Positions 1-14,469 of a stretch of DNA of 64,000 nucleotides are shown in pieces. Origin of the DNA: Chromera velia (taxonomy: Eukaryota; Sar; Chromeraceae). Each line of letters opens with the position of its first letter. Position 1 is the first letter of the stretch. The notes below the pieces were generated by a model that saw only the letters and a program-made list of their open reading frames with translations, made no database searches and was not told the origin of the DNA. A program made the position numbers and the translations under genes. Where the stretch lies: assembly GCA_018398765.1 (NCBI GenBank), contig JAHBMJ010000775.1, positions 92,001 through 156,000 on the forward strand, given 5' to 3'.

Positions 1-1284
1 GGGAGAAGTTGAAAGCCGTGTTAAGATCCATCTGGGCATTGATGCAGGCAGTGTGGGAAGGAGATGCATCTAGGAAAAATGTATATTGGAACACTAATCG
101 AGGTTACGAGGGAGATTCATTAAACTTGATTAATTTTTTCTAAGTAAGTCGAACCGTTGGATTTGAACGTTAGTATAGATGCCTGGTTGAATAGATACAT
201 CAATGAGTCTTGTACCCTAGCTAGGCACCGCATATTTAAAAAAAAAAAAAACATCCCCAACTTAAAAAAAAAAAAAAACATCCCTATTTAAAAAAAAAAA
301 CAGCCCCAGGCGCGCTACTTGGAGGACCCCTGGCTCCTGAAGTTAGAAGCCTTTAAGTCACTATATAAGGGTTTTGTCTTGTTAGTCACCTCCTAAGCTC
401 GTACGCTCCCACCTGTAATACCCCCCGGAAGAAAACAGGTACAAGTTTAAGAAGAACCGATGGGCCCACCTACTCAACCCTGCCCAAAATATGGTAAAGA
501 CCAGTAAGCGCAGCCGCAGAACTTGCTTAAACCGGAACTGAGAATGCTCTCCACGTGGGGCCCATCTGAATCAGCAGATAGCCTCTGCAGTTAACGGTGT
601 GAGTGTGTGTGTCTTATAGATGGTTGATCGATTAGCAATCCCTGAGGCGGGAAGCAGTACCTCTAGCATTATTCGTTACAATGGACACAGACCCTTTAAT
701 CATTGTAAAAAGAATTTTTTTAGGAAAAAAAAAAAATTCCTAACTTTTTTTTCTTTTTTTTTTTTATATAAGTCAAAAGTGGGGTGCACATCCTATGGAG
801 AAAAGTAAGTTTGATAGTTGAAAGGGTTTTTTCCCTTTTGGGAGCACTTAATTGAAATAAAAGAAAAAAAAAAAGAAAAAAAAAAGTAGGTCTCTCCCAG
901 GCCGATTTTTTTAATTTCTCTTTTTTTTCTATGTGCGGGGCCTCGGTACCCTAGCTAAGATTGAGGCTACTACTCAGGCTAGCTTGTACCCAAAACCGTA
1001 CCCAGCTTTTTAATGGTGGTAATGATGTGTAATATATGCATACAATATGGTGATCGAATATAGTAATGTATATTAAATTAGTGTACGTCATATATAGGGC
1101 GGCGCACTCATATATTTTTACCACGGGGCTGGTCACAGGGTGGCGAAATATAGGGAGGAGGGGGGGAAAAGTGAGGCATGGCGAAACCAAAAAATGACCT
1201 GACACAAAACTGAAGTCCTATAGCTGAAGTCATACTTTCAATCATGTTAAGTCACATTCAGTTTTAATTGCTGGTCTTGACTAG
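1..1284. other. AT-rich intergenic DNA, no gene seen
   Basis: Contains several A- or T-homopolymer runs (for example near 238-300, 726-765 and 860-890) and short ORFs with no recognisable protein features. I see no splice-consistent coding exon, RNA gene or long repeat. It may be old transposon debris. Confidence 0.5.
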
Positions 1285-3545
1285 CCTAGCATCAAGGCTA
1301 GGTGTGATCTGTAAAGTTATAACAATAAAGTCTGACCACAGACTATCTACAGACTTTAAACTTTAAAACTTTTTTGGTTTTAAAACTTTAACAATCAAAA
1401 GTTTGAACACATTGATTTATTGTTTAGGATTGTTTAGCCTTTTAAAAGATTTTTCAATATATGTGCTATAATATAGGTTTTATCTTTTCCAAGGACCAAG
1501 ACACCTCCATCTGGTGTAACACTGTATGTTTAAGACTAGGCGTAGGACATCAAAATCAAATAATAAAACATAACGTCATTTTTTCCAGTTTTTTTTTTTT
1601 GAATATTTGATTTTGATTTTTTTTATTTTTGAAACTAGTTTTGAATTAAACGATCAAGACCTAGGTCAAGTTATTTCAAAACACTAGTCAAGATGTAAGT
1701 TCTAACTGCTTTGATCTTTTTTATAAAAATCTACGAAACACTTTATTTACAATTGTTTTCATTGAGATAGATTGAGAGCAAAGACAATGACCTCAATCAC
1801 AGCTTTTAGGCTTGGAGAACAGAATGAGGCTCTAGTATATCGTAGTGATCCCCTTCCACTTTCTGCTGCCAAAGCAAAAAAATTTCTCAAAACATTCTGC
1901 ATTGGTTTACTCCCCCGGTCTCTTGTGGTGACACCACTGATGAGGCCATCAAGGAAGCTATAAATTCGGCTGCACAAATTGCTGGACGAATCCTCTAGAG
2001 GGTTTCTCCAAAATTTTTTTTTGCAACAAGGCCTCACATTGCTCCGCATCTTAGGGGCTCAAGCAAGCCGGGTCAGCATTGCAAACTCTATTCGGAAAAA
2101 GATACACTGTCTGAGCGAATTCGACTTGTGGCAGAGAAGATCGATTGGTTGGAAATGTTGAAATTGCCAGACAAGACAGAATCAGACGTGTTGGCTTCTG
2201 AGTTTACAAAGGAAACTTTAGAGGAGGAAAAAGAAGAGGGAGGAGTGACAGAACCGGGCGTCTCAAATGTTGATACTGCATATGCAGACTTTGAGAGATT
2301 GCACACTTTCTGGCAAAACAGGGGTAAGGACGAGGAACTGAATGCAGAGCCGGACACGGCGTAAGGCTCTGACTCGTCTGAGGTAAGTCACACTGTCGGC
2401 CCTGACGGCCGCCGCATTTTTCGAGACAAGTTTTTCTGAATCTTGATTGAAGACAGCAGCAGCAAGCTTCGACCGATCGCTGCTATGTTGAAAGAAGAAA
2501 TGACAGCGCTTGAGAAAGAGAATCCCATTGTTGATGCTCTTGAGGCCAAAAGCTTTCGTTTGGACCGCAAACAGGCAAAGGGCAAGCGTGTAGCAGATGA
2601 TGCTGGCAACATCATCAAGGAGAAGGGGTAGGTATGGCTGCACACGATGCGCAAGTTGAAAGGAAGCAAGGAAGAGGTAGAGTGTTATGAATTGGCGCAG
2701 ATACAGGCAGTGTTCAGTGCTTCAGGAAGGCGGTTCACTGGTCTTGTTGCCTGTGATCCCAAGCACAAAGACTGAACAGCACAGTGCTTACGCACACCCA
2801 TGTTTGAGCGAAACGCAGAGACTGCGACCTTTGGTCTTATGATCGAAGACAATGACAGGACGCGCTTTAAAAATATTTTCAGGGTCGCGAAGGTTTCAGA
2901 GTTCCAAAAAATGTGAAAGGTAAAAATAAAGATGCCAGCGGGGAATCAAAGGTGGGTTGGTAGATGGGCAGAGGTGTTAATTAGAGTTGTTGAAATTCTT
3001 GAAGAGGGAAATGCAAAAATTGTGTAAGTCAGCCTATCGTGTACAGACTAACTTCAAAATTTATCTTCATAAAAAACGATAAAATTGCTTTTAAAAATCC
3101 TAAAACAATAAATTTGAATTTTTGAAGACGTTTTTAGGTGACCAGAAGGTCCTAGTAGTAACGTATAAGTCAAATTGTACATTTTTTGCATTTGAATCAT
3201 ATCGTCATTTTTTTTTGTTTTGATTATTATTTTTAATTATTGTATTTAATATCCTACGCCTACGTTTAAGACTAAAGCGAAAGAGCCGCCTAGTCTTGTA
3301 AGCCTTCAAATGCCCCATGGAACCTAGGTTGCATAACGAATTTCTGCATGGCATGCCGGGTTGGCCAGAGCCTAACAGGTGGCTCACCAGCTTTAACTGC
3401 ACTCATTCATGTCAAAAAAATTTTAAAGTGCGTTTTAAAAGTTATATTTTAGGGTCCACAGACTCAACTTTGAAACTAGACTTTAAACTTTATTTCACTT
3501 TAAAACTTTACAGATCATACCTAGCATCAAGGCTCTGCATAAACC
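1285..3545. mobile_element. decayed DNA transposon with long imperfect terminal inverted repeats
   Basis: The left arm contains GGCTAGGTGTGATCTGTAAA (about 1,295-1,315). The reverse complement of about 3,503-3,525 reads GCTAGGTATGATCTGTAAAG. A second matching pair lies further in: TAAGACTAGGCGTAGGACAT near 1,530 against the reverse complement of about 3,245-3,275 (TTAAACGTAGGCGTAGGATA). The arms are several hundred bases long, AT-rich and diverged. Between them lies a broken coding region (1,760-2,772). The layout is that of a TIR transposon of about 2.26 kb. I cannot name the superfamily and see no clear target-site duplication. Confidence 0.5.
1760..2772 (+). pseudogene. broken coding region inside the TIR element, possible transposase or captured gene
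   Basis: Coding-like segments lie in order on the plus strand. The first reads ...AKTMTSITAFRLGEQNEALV (about 1,785-1,910). The second, from about 1,940, includes DEAIKEAINSAAQIAGRIL, an in-frame TAG at 1,996-1,998, then a run to 2,364 containing AEKIDWLEMLKLPDKTESD and a Glu-rich stretch. A plausible donor (AGGG|GTAAGG) lies near 2,323. The third segment (about 2,447-2,772) has EEMTALEKENPIVDALEAKS, an in-frame TAG at 2,629-2,631, then a further run ending GLVACDPKHKD. No DDE or RNase H motif is visible, so the role is unassigned. It sits centrally between the inverted repeats, which favours element cargo or a worn transposase. Confidence 0.4.
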
Positions 3546-5429
3546 CACTCACACAATAAATTCTGATATAACCATCATATTGTTATACAAAAGCAAAAAT
3601 GATGAAACCGGAGAGAGGTCATCCAGTTTCTGTACAACTGTTTTTTTGGCAGACCCACGAGAGACAAGCACAGAGTAATGTCCTACGTAACGTCCTGCAT
3701 TTGATCAAACTCTCTTCAACACAAAAAGATCATCGTTATCAAAAAACATATGCACCTAGCTGTTTAAACGATTTTAGACGGATGTTTAGACGGATATTTC
3801 CGTTTTTATAGTTTCTCATATCAATGCTACAAAGACTAGCACTACCACTGATTGACTAACACCAATTCATCAACTTCAGATACAATCAAAAATTTAAAGT
3901 CTGTCTTTGTCTCACAACTTTTTTTTTTAGACGCCTATTCATTAAGTTAATTCAATCTAGTATCTACTTTAACCACCTATGAGCTTTCTATGTCTTCCTA
4001 CGACCTTCAAGTTGCTTTTTCCGTTAGGAACGGCTGATCGTCACTCCATCTATCCGAGTGCTGCCGCTGCCTCAATGCTCACTCAGGAGTTACTCTTCGC
4101 ACCTCTCCCTTGGTGCCCCGCAGGCACCCGCTGGCTGCTCTGTGGTGCGCTGCCTGCATTCTTGCCTTCATATATATGCACACCCGCCCGCACCCGCCCA
4201 TATGTCTTATAATCCAACTCCGACTCCTATCCCACTTCAGACTCACAAGATGCGCTACCTTCTTTAGGAACATCTCAGCGTCCTTTTCGAGGGCCCCATC
4301 TACACTACTGACGAGGGGCATGAAATTATACCCCTTGTCTCTGCACGGCTTGGCATACTGTTCCTTTTTCCCCGTTGCTGACCAGGTGAGAACTTTTTGC
4401 CCATCACCCTGTGCATAGGAGGCGGCCTGGGTATTAACCACCCTTCTATCTAGGATTGTCTGCCTCTGCCTTGCCCAGAGTCCCCGCACTGAGAAGTCCC
4501 CGTAGAGGGCTGCCTGGGCCGGTCGACCTAGCACCTCTCCCTCTGCCCTCACTATACTGGCCCCCCCCTCCTTACTGCCGACGCGAACGCCAGCTCTCAG
4601 ACTGCCAGGTCACACCACGCCTGGTTTACTTTGTTGTTGCTCATTGTGTGTCCTCCCGACATGCCCTCCTCTCTTGCGGTTATATAATAGTTATAGTGAA
4701 TATATCAGTGAATTCAAAGTTCAATTTAAGTACTTGAAGGACGCACGCCGACGCACGCATGCCTTCTATCAGCTTGGTTCATTTAAGGACTTTAGGTTGG
4801 TTCACAATCAATCAAAATCAAACTTGCATAATTTTTAAAGTTAATTGATGATTGATCTAGTTTTTGATTGAATTTAAGTTAATTATAAGTCAATTAAGTT
4901 AAAGTTATTGAATGGAATTGAAGGTTAATTAAATTATTTAAGCCGATAAGCCACTAAATCACTAAATGAGCCACCGCTTAGGCTCTAGCCAACCACAGGG
5001 CATGACAATTAATGATGGCATACAATGTTGGTTTGTCAACCTAGCGTCTAGCCTAGCGCAATGACTCATTCACACATTTTATCTTCTTTTCTAACATTCT
5101 TTTTTATAACTCTTTATGTTCAGTGATTATAAAAAAACGTTGAAAGTGTTCGAAAATATTGGGTCAAAATTTTGTTGTACATACATATTAATCAATATTC
5201 ATTTTTCATTGACTTTGGCGTAATATACCGGGCGTATCGTATGTGAAAGAAAAAAGGGTCGGGCCCTCGTACGTCTAAGCCTCAGGCTAGGTCTACGCCA
5301 TGGTAGTAGGCATAGTCAGAAACACCTGACAATTTCATTGCTACTAGATCGATGAACAAGATACTCAAGCTTTGCCATGCGGTAGTTCTTCGCGCCTGGC
5401 CTGATCCGGTCTGAGATCAGCTGAAAGAT
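3546..5429. other. intergenic, no supported gene
   Basis: The stretch is AT-rich at 3.55-4.0 and 4.7-5.3 kb, with a C-rich patch at about 4.1-4.65 kb. Short ORFs on both strands show no domain and no convincing splice sites. The last 150 bases are the 3' flank of the FKBP gene on the minus strand. Confidence 0.4.
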
Positions 5430-6088
5430 TCAGAAAAGTCCCTTGAAGAGCTGTTTCTCTCGTTGGTTTGCAGCCTCCATGCGTTGTTTGCACTGCAGAT
5501 TGAGAGCAACGTCACAGTGAGGATCTGCCGACAACGAAAGTCAATGCTGCACACTCAGCTAGCTAGACAATAAAGTTGAGAATCAGCACGCGATGGGAGA
5601 AACGGAAAGTCCGCCAGCATACAAACGCGAAATTCTCCAGATTGGCATATCAGGTACCTGACCGGCAAATTCACACATGCAGATTTGAGAGACGCTACTG
5701 ACCTCATTCAGGTTTTTGCGAATTTCGGCATTTCGGGGATCCTGTTGAGCAGCCTGCAAAACAGAGCACTTACAGAAAACGCGTATCCAAAGGGCATCTG
5801 GAGCACCGAGAATGAAACGGATCAAGCAGCCATCCGAGGCAGCCGTCCACTGTGCGAGAACTCTCTCTTTCTATGTACACGACATGCTCTCTCTGACTGG
5901 TTACAAGTCTACAATTGCAGAGCGAATGCGGCTCCTCCCTCCATTCATTCTTGAGGGGACGAATGCTTGCAGAAAGGAAGCAGCGGATGCAAGCAAGAGA
6001 CAAGCAACAGCACGACCCAAATGCTTTTTCTCTATCTCTCTGTGCGTGTGTGCGTGCGTGCGTGTATGTATGTGTGTCTGTGTGCGTG

Positions 6089-6122
<34 letters not shown>

Positions 6123-6202
6123 GTGTGTGTGTGTGTGTGTGTGTGGAAGAGAGAGACAGAGAGAGAGCGTGTGTGTGTACGTGTGTGTGCGTGCGTGCGT
6201 GC

Positions 6203-6239
<37 letters not shown>

Positions 6240-7111
6240 TGCGTGGAAGTGTGTGAGTGTATCAAGGGTATGTTCTACGTGCGTATCACTCACTTTCAGA
6301 AGATCTTTCTTTGCATTTTCGAGTTCGTCCAGCCTCATCTTTGCAACACCCCGCCGAAAGAGTGCCTTTGTGCTGGACTGCAGACATCCATCCAGCGTCC
6401 ATCCACCAATTGATATCAGCATGGGTAGATGGTGCACGGTGGACGTTGAAAGAAAAAACCTGGGAGGACGAAATTAAGAACGCATGCAGAAGCAGACAAA
6501 AACACCGGGAGGGAAAGAGAGAAACAGACTACGTCCTCTCTTCATTGTACCACAGAAACAAAAACAGCCACAGATCTGCTGTCTGCTTTGTGTAACCAAA
6601 GACGAAACGGCGCTAGTGCTTTCATGCGATCACCAATAAATCCCCTATCCCCTTATCTTATCCCTTAACCAAAAACATCTGAAGCGAAAGGTCATCGAAG
6701 CAAGGCTAGGAGAACCCAAGCGTCCCAAAGAAGGATAGATGTAAGAGATCGAAGTGGACAAAAGGGGTCCCTCAAAAATAAGTAGCAGATACCATGAAAG
6801 GTGAAAGAGCGAGTCGGTGCCGCGACTGCACCCCGCTCTCCTTGTTCCCCCCCCTCCCCGACTGACTGACTGACTGACTCACAGGGTCGATCTCCAGCGC
6901 CTTGCCGGTCTTGTCAATTACCTCAAGCCACTCGCCCCTCCTCAGGTGACAGCTGCATTCATTCGTTCATTGATGTATATGCGGACAGAGGGAGGAGATG
7001 GGGCCACGGATTTACAGCGAGGACGAAACAAGACACACGTTGCAACGGAGCGATGCGGAATTTGGGGGGGGCGTAGAAGACCAGAAGCGGACACTGATAC
7101 TGATTCACACG

Positions 7112-7180
<69 letters not shown>

Positions 7181-9699
7181 AAATCAATGAACTGACCTTG
7201 CAGCATTCAACAGCAGTGTCGTTTGGAGGCTGTCAGCCATCGGTTGCAGAGCAGGCGACCACTGTGCGAGGTGAAACCATCCGAGTGCGTCTTGATACTC
7301 CATTAAGGCCTCGGCAATTTGGTTTTTCTTGAAGAAATCGTTTCCCCTCTCTTTGCTGTCCGATGCACACTCGAGTTGATCTTCTGGAGATAGCTGCAAT
7401 GAGGTGATGTGCCTGTCCCGACCCGGAGACCCTCCGCCCCCTCCCTCGCCTGCGCTGGCAGACTCCGGAGACGCCAATGGGATCGGAGGGGGGCCTCCCG
7501 GCGTTCCTCCTTTTTGAAATGTGATCAGTTCAAGGTCATACTGCAGGGCGCATGCAGTCAGGTTTCATTAAGACGATTTCAATCGGATCGTGAAATTCTC
7601 CAAGAAGGGAAAATCAAACAACAAAACGACCCTGCTGTATTTGGGGCGCAAGAAGTATGGTTTACAAATTTGCTCGATTGGGGCTACATGAGCGCTCACA
7701 CACACACAAACACACATACGCACGGAGGGAGGGGGGCAGAGAGAAAGAAAGAGAAAGAGAAAAAGAGAGAAACAGAAAGAGAAAGAACGAAAAAGAAAAG
7801 TCTGTCAACTTTCATCCGGGCATCCAACAGATGAAGAAGGGCGCAAACAGAAGCGACCACAGAAGGAGCACAACGCAAATTCAAATGGGGCCCCATGCGA
7901 TCCCAACAACCCCCCCTCCCCAGATCCCCTGTCTGCGTACACCCCCCCACACCTGCACAGATGCATTCGGAGGCAGCCCCGCAAACCCGAGGGACCCATA
8001 CGTCTCTGAGGCTGCGAGCACCTGCATCCATCCATCCATTCACACAACCAGCGATCAATGAAGCCATCCTTCCATCCATCCATCCATTGATCATATGAAT
8101 TCCGTGGACAGCCACAGGTCGGAAAATGCCATCACCAGAGGCAAAATGAGTAGGTGAAAGCAGATGCGGACGGACAAGGAGAGGAATGGTGCAGAAACAA
8201 TTGGGGAAGCAAATGAGAAATTCAGAGGACTGAACAATGAACTAGAGGCGCTACTCTCAGCCTCATCCTCCCGAGTGAGTTGAATCAATCACACGAGACG
8301 CCCTCCCTGTCCCCTCCCGAATCGCATTAAAGACTCACGAACAGAACGATCAGAACCATCTGATGCACTCAATTCGCCTCCTTCTTCAAGACTTAGAAGA
8401 AAAAAAAGCTTACGAACAATTGAAGTCTTCTCGCCCTTCTTCAGGTGTCTGAGCTCCTTCTCCACAGAAGGAAGCATCTCGCCCCTTCCCACAATGAAGC
8501 TCAGAGGCGTGCGTGACGACGCTGTTCGTTATCACTCATGCAGAGAGAGGCAACAGAAGAGAAACAAACACAGTTGGCAGACAAACGCATACGGATAAGA
8601 TGTGTGCGAGGAAACAGCAAAGAAGGACGATGACACTTAGCGACGAGAGCACACAGGCGTCGGAATAGGTTCAATGAAAGCACGCAAGAAAATAATGAGA
8701 AAACAGTAAAACAAAAGAAAATCCAGAAAGAATCCCCCTCGGGCCAAACCAAGGGACTTCACGCAGTACCTTCCGGAGTCCCTTTCCCTGCCTGCCTGCT
8801 TGACTCCCACTCGCAACTGACTGTTGTCATATATGACCTCCCCGCTTTCAAGTGTCGCCTTGCAGTACAGGTAGATGACGTCCCCTTCTGCGGGCCTGTG
8901 CAAACAGAGTCGGGAACAGCGGAGACTCGAGGGCTGGGCGGGCAATTCCATTTAACCAGCACCATTAATTTCCACATCTTTTTCCAACCTGATATTTACA
9001 CCTTTAATTTCCACATCTTTTTTCCCTTTGTTATTTACACCTTTAATTTCCACATCTTTTTTTTCAAGACAAAAGAGAGGGATGAACAAGACGTCGGAAA
9101 TACATGCAACACAATGCAGAAGTGCAAGACCACAATTACTACTCTACACACTGTTTGAAGGCCATGAACGCACAAAGGGCGGCCGAACCAGGAGAAGACA
9201 TGCACAAGACAGACAAATGCGCGGGTGACAGAACAGATACAAGCAAGACGCTCCCTTGCGGTTCCGTTTCCACTTTGGGGTGTCTCTTATTGTCTCACAA
9301 GTTTACCCCTGGAGCACATTAGAGGGCGAGTTTCCTATCTTCTTCATCCGCTTTTCTCCAAACGCACCCACCCTGATCCTTCAAAATAAAATTGCAGGTC
9401 ATCTCCCTTGCAAGAGTGGCAGAGACTTCTGTGATCTACTCATCGATCGAACGAGACAAACAAACAAGCAATCTCACACAAACTGTCCCCAGCGGATTGC
9501 AGACACACGTGGGGAGTATGCACGCCTGAGCGTTGCGACACCACAGCGCAAGTCCTGGGAGGCGACGGGAAGAGGAAGTGGAATTTTGTGGGAATGCCTG
9601 ACCTTGCTGCAGCATCCTGGCTGTCCGAACTGGAGGGGTTGACGGCCATTGTTTTCACCGAGTCTTTCCTCTTCTTGGACTGATCACCGGCTTCGTTTC
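5430..9699 (-). CDS. FKBP-type peptidyl-prolyl cis-trans isomerase with TPR repeats (nine exons, 5' end incomplete)
   Basis: Spliced exons on the minus strand: about 9699-9603, 8895-8770, 8499-8414, 8011-7953, 7540-7197, 6952-6893, 6377-6294, 5753-5703, 5492-5430. From exon 2 on, every join keeps the reading frame. The N-terminal exon is Lys/Ser-rich with KKRK. The FKBP fold follows: EGDVIYLYCKATLESGEVIY, the active-site-like YDNS (Tyr-Asp as in FKBP12 Phe36-Asp37), GRGEMLPSVEKELRHLKKGEK, SETYGSLGFAGLPPNASVQ (Tyr82 equivalent) and YDLELITFQKGG. A Pro/Gly-rich linker leads to three TPR units (KERGNDFFKKNQIAEALMEY; ASCHLRRGEWLEVIDKTGKA; KALFRRGVAKMRLDELENAK) and a C-terminal QLFKGLF, as in FKBP4/5/AIP-type proteins. 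The Trp59 position appears to be Val, so isomerase activity may be weak. Family knowledge suggests a chaperone (Hsp90) cofactor role. The first exon and start codon are not certain. Confidence 0.88.
6035..6237. repeat. GT/CT compound microsatellite in an intron of the FKBP gene
   Basis: Long (TG)n and (TC)n runs with short interruptions lie between the FKBP exons at 6,294 and 5,753. On the minus strand these are (CA)n and (GA)n. The open frames through it (Cys-Val and Thr-His repeats) are artefacts of the repeat. Confidence 0.95.
7108..7178. repeat. (AC)n-(AG)n compound microsatellite in an FKBP intron
   Basis: A block of alternating AC is followed directly by alternating AG, ending about 20 bases from the splice donor of the exon at 7540-7197. 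The AG block reads as a polypyrimidine run on the transcribed minus strand, just inside the intron. Confidence 0.95.
7690..7800. repeat. CA run and purine-rich GAAA-type tract in an FKBP intron
   Basis: A short interrupted (CA)n block is followed by about 70 bases of almost pure purine (AGAAAG-type repeats) on the plus strand, hence polypyrimidine on the gene strand. Short CATC/CCAT repeats follow near 8,025-8,090. Confidence 0.8.
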
Positions 9700-9954
9700 T
9701 TCAACAAAACACGGCCAACCAGCTCACACAAACCCGCAGACAAGTGTTAATTTGGGGGAAGAAAAACAGCGAGGTCGCCTATGTCAATCAGAATGACAAA
9801 GTCGGTTAATTTTCTTGTTCATTCACGCGACCGCCACGACGCATTGCAGTACAATCAGCCTTTTTCAACGCTGTGTATATAGTGTGGTAGAGTTGACATC
9901 ACCGGCAATACACAGGAAGGTGTACAGGAAACTTTGTAGACCTTTGGATTCTCA

Positions 9955-10095
9955 GGCGGAGACGCCGGAGACGGCATTCGATCAGCTCGGTCATGCATGC
10001 TCGGCCCCGCCCCCCGCGATCCCCCGCGCGCGGGCCGCGTGCATGGCCATGCATGCCCCCCGAGCCCTAGCTCCAGTGTTCAACGTCAGTGTTGC
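9955..10095. promoter_or_regulatory. GC-rich island between divergent genes
   Basis: A locally very GC-rich patch (CCCCGCCCCCCGCGATCCCC followed by a GCGCGCGGGCC tract and GCATGCATG-type palindromes) lies between the minus-strand FKBP gene and the plus-strand gene starting at 10,590. Its position and composition suggest a shared bidirectional promoter. No TATA box is evident. The surrounding 9,700-10,589 has no other recognised gene. Confidence 0.4.
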
Positions 10096-10580
10096 GATCG
10101 AACTGATTGCAAGAGTTTCCTCGACAGAAGACTTGCCGAAACTCAGAACCGTCAGACGGCATCATTCTTATAGCCTAGAGCTGTATTAGAAGACACTGTC
10201 TTGCTTCGACCGTTGTCCTAAATTGTCAGCCCACCAGGAACGATATTCAAGTCCAAGAGCATCATGTGAGTCTGCGTACTGCACTGGGCGCAAACCTTCG
10301 ATCTGGGTTGTTGGTTGGATCAATCTCCAAATTAAGCTGAATCCGTACGTGGCGCAGCTTTGACTCAGAATTTGAACCCAATATACAGGATTCTTCTTTC
10401 TTCTTTGAGACTCCGTGCAGAGATTTGAACTCTATCCTGTCTCAAACATCCTCTGTTCTCCCTTTCTCCGCGCGAGACGCACCCGAAGAGTAGAACACAA
10501 GGGCGTTCTTTTTCATTGCGTTTGCCAGCGCAGTTTTTTTTTTTTGTCTTTCTCCGCACATCTCTGCTGTTCCTCTCTAA

Positions 10581-14187
<3,607 letters not shown>

Positions 14188-14431
14188 TTGACGACAAAGA
14201 GGACACCGTGCAGAGAGAGGGGGGGAGAAGAGGGAGAACGCTCTTCCGATAGGCTGAGAATGCCCCTTCTGGAAGGGGCAAATGCTCCGATGCATGTGGC
14301 CTGATGAATGCGATGATGCGTGCCATTTCTTCACTTCCCTTCCCTTCATTCCACCTAGATCGATCATCTGGGTGCACAATTTCTTTTCTTCCTTGCTCTG
14401 ATATTTGGGCGGTAAATTTCTTTCACTCACT

Positions 14432-14469
<38 letters not shown>

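Noticed and set aside
5901-6477. Overlapping open frames of 170-220 residues rich in Cys-Val or Thr-His
   Set aside because: They come from the GT/CT microsatellite inside an FKBP intron.
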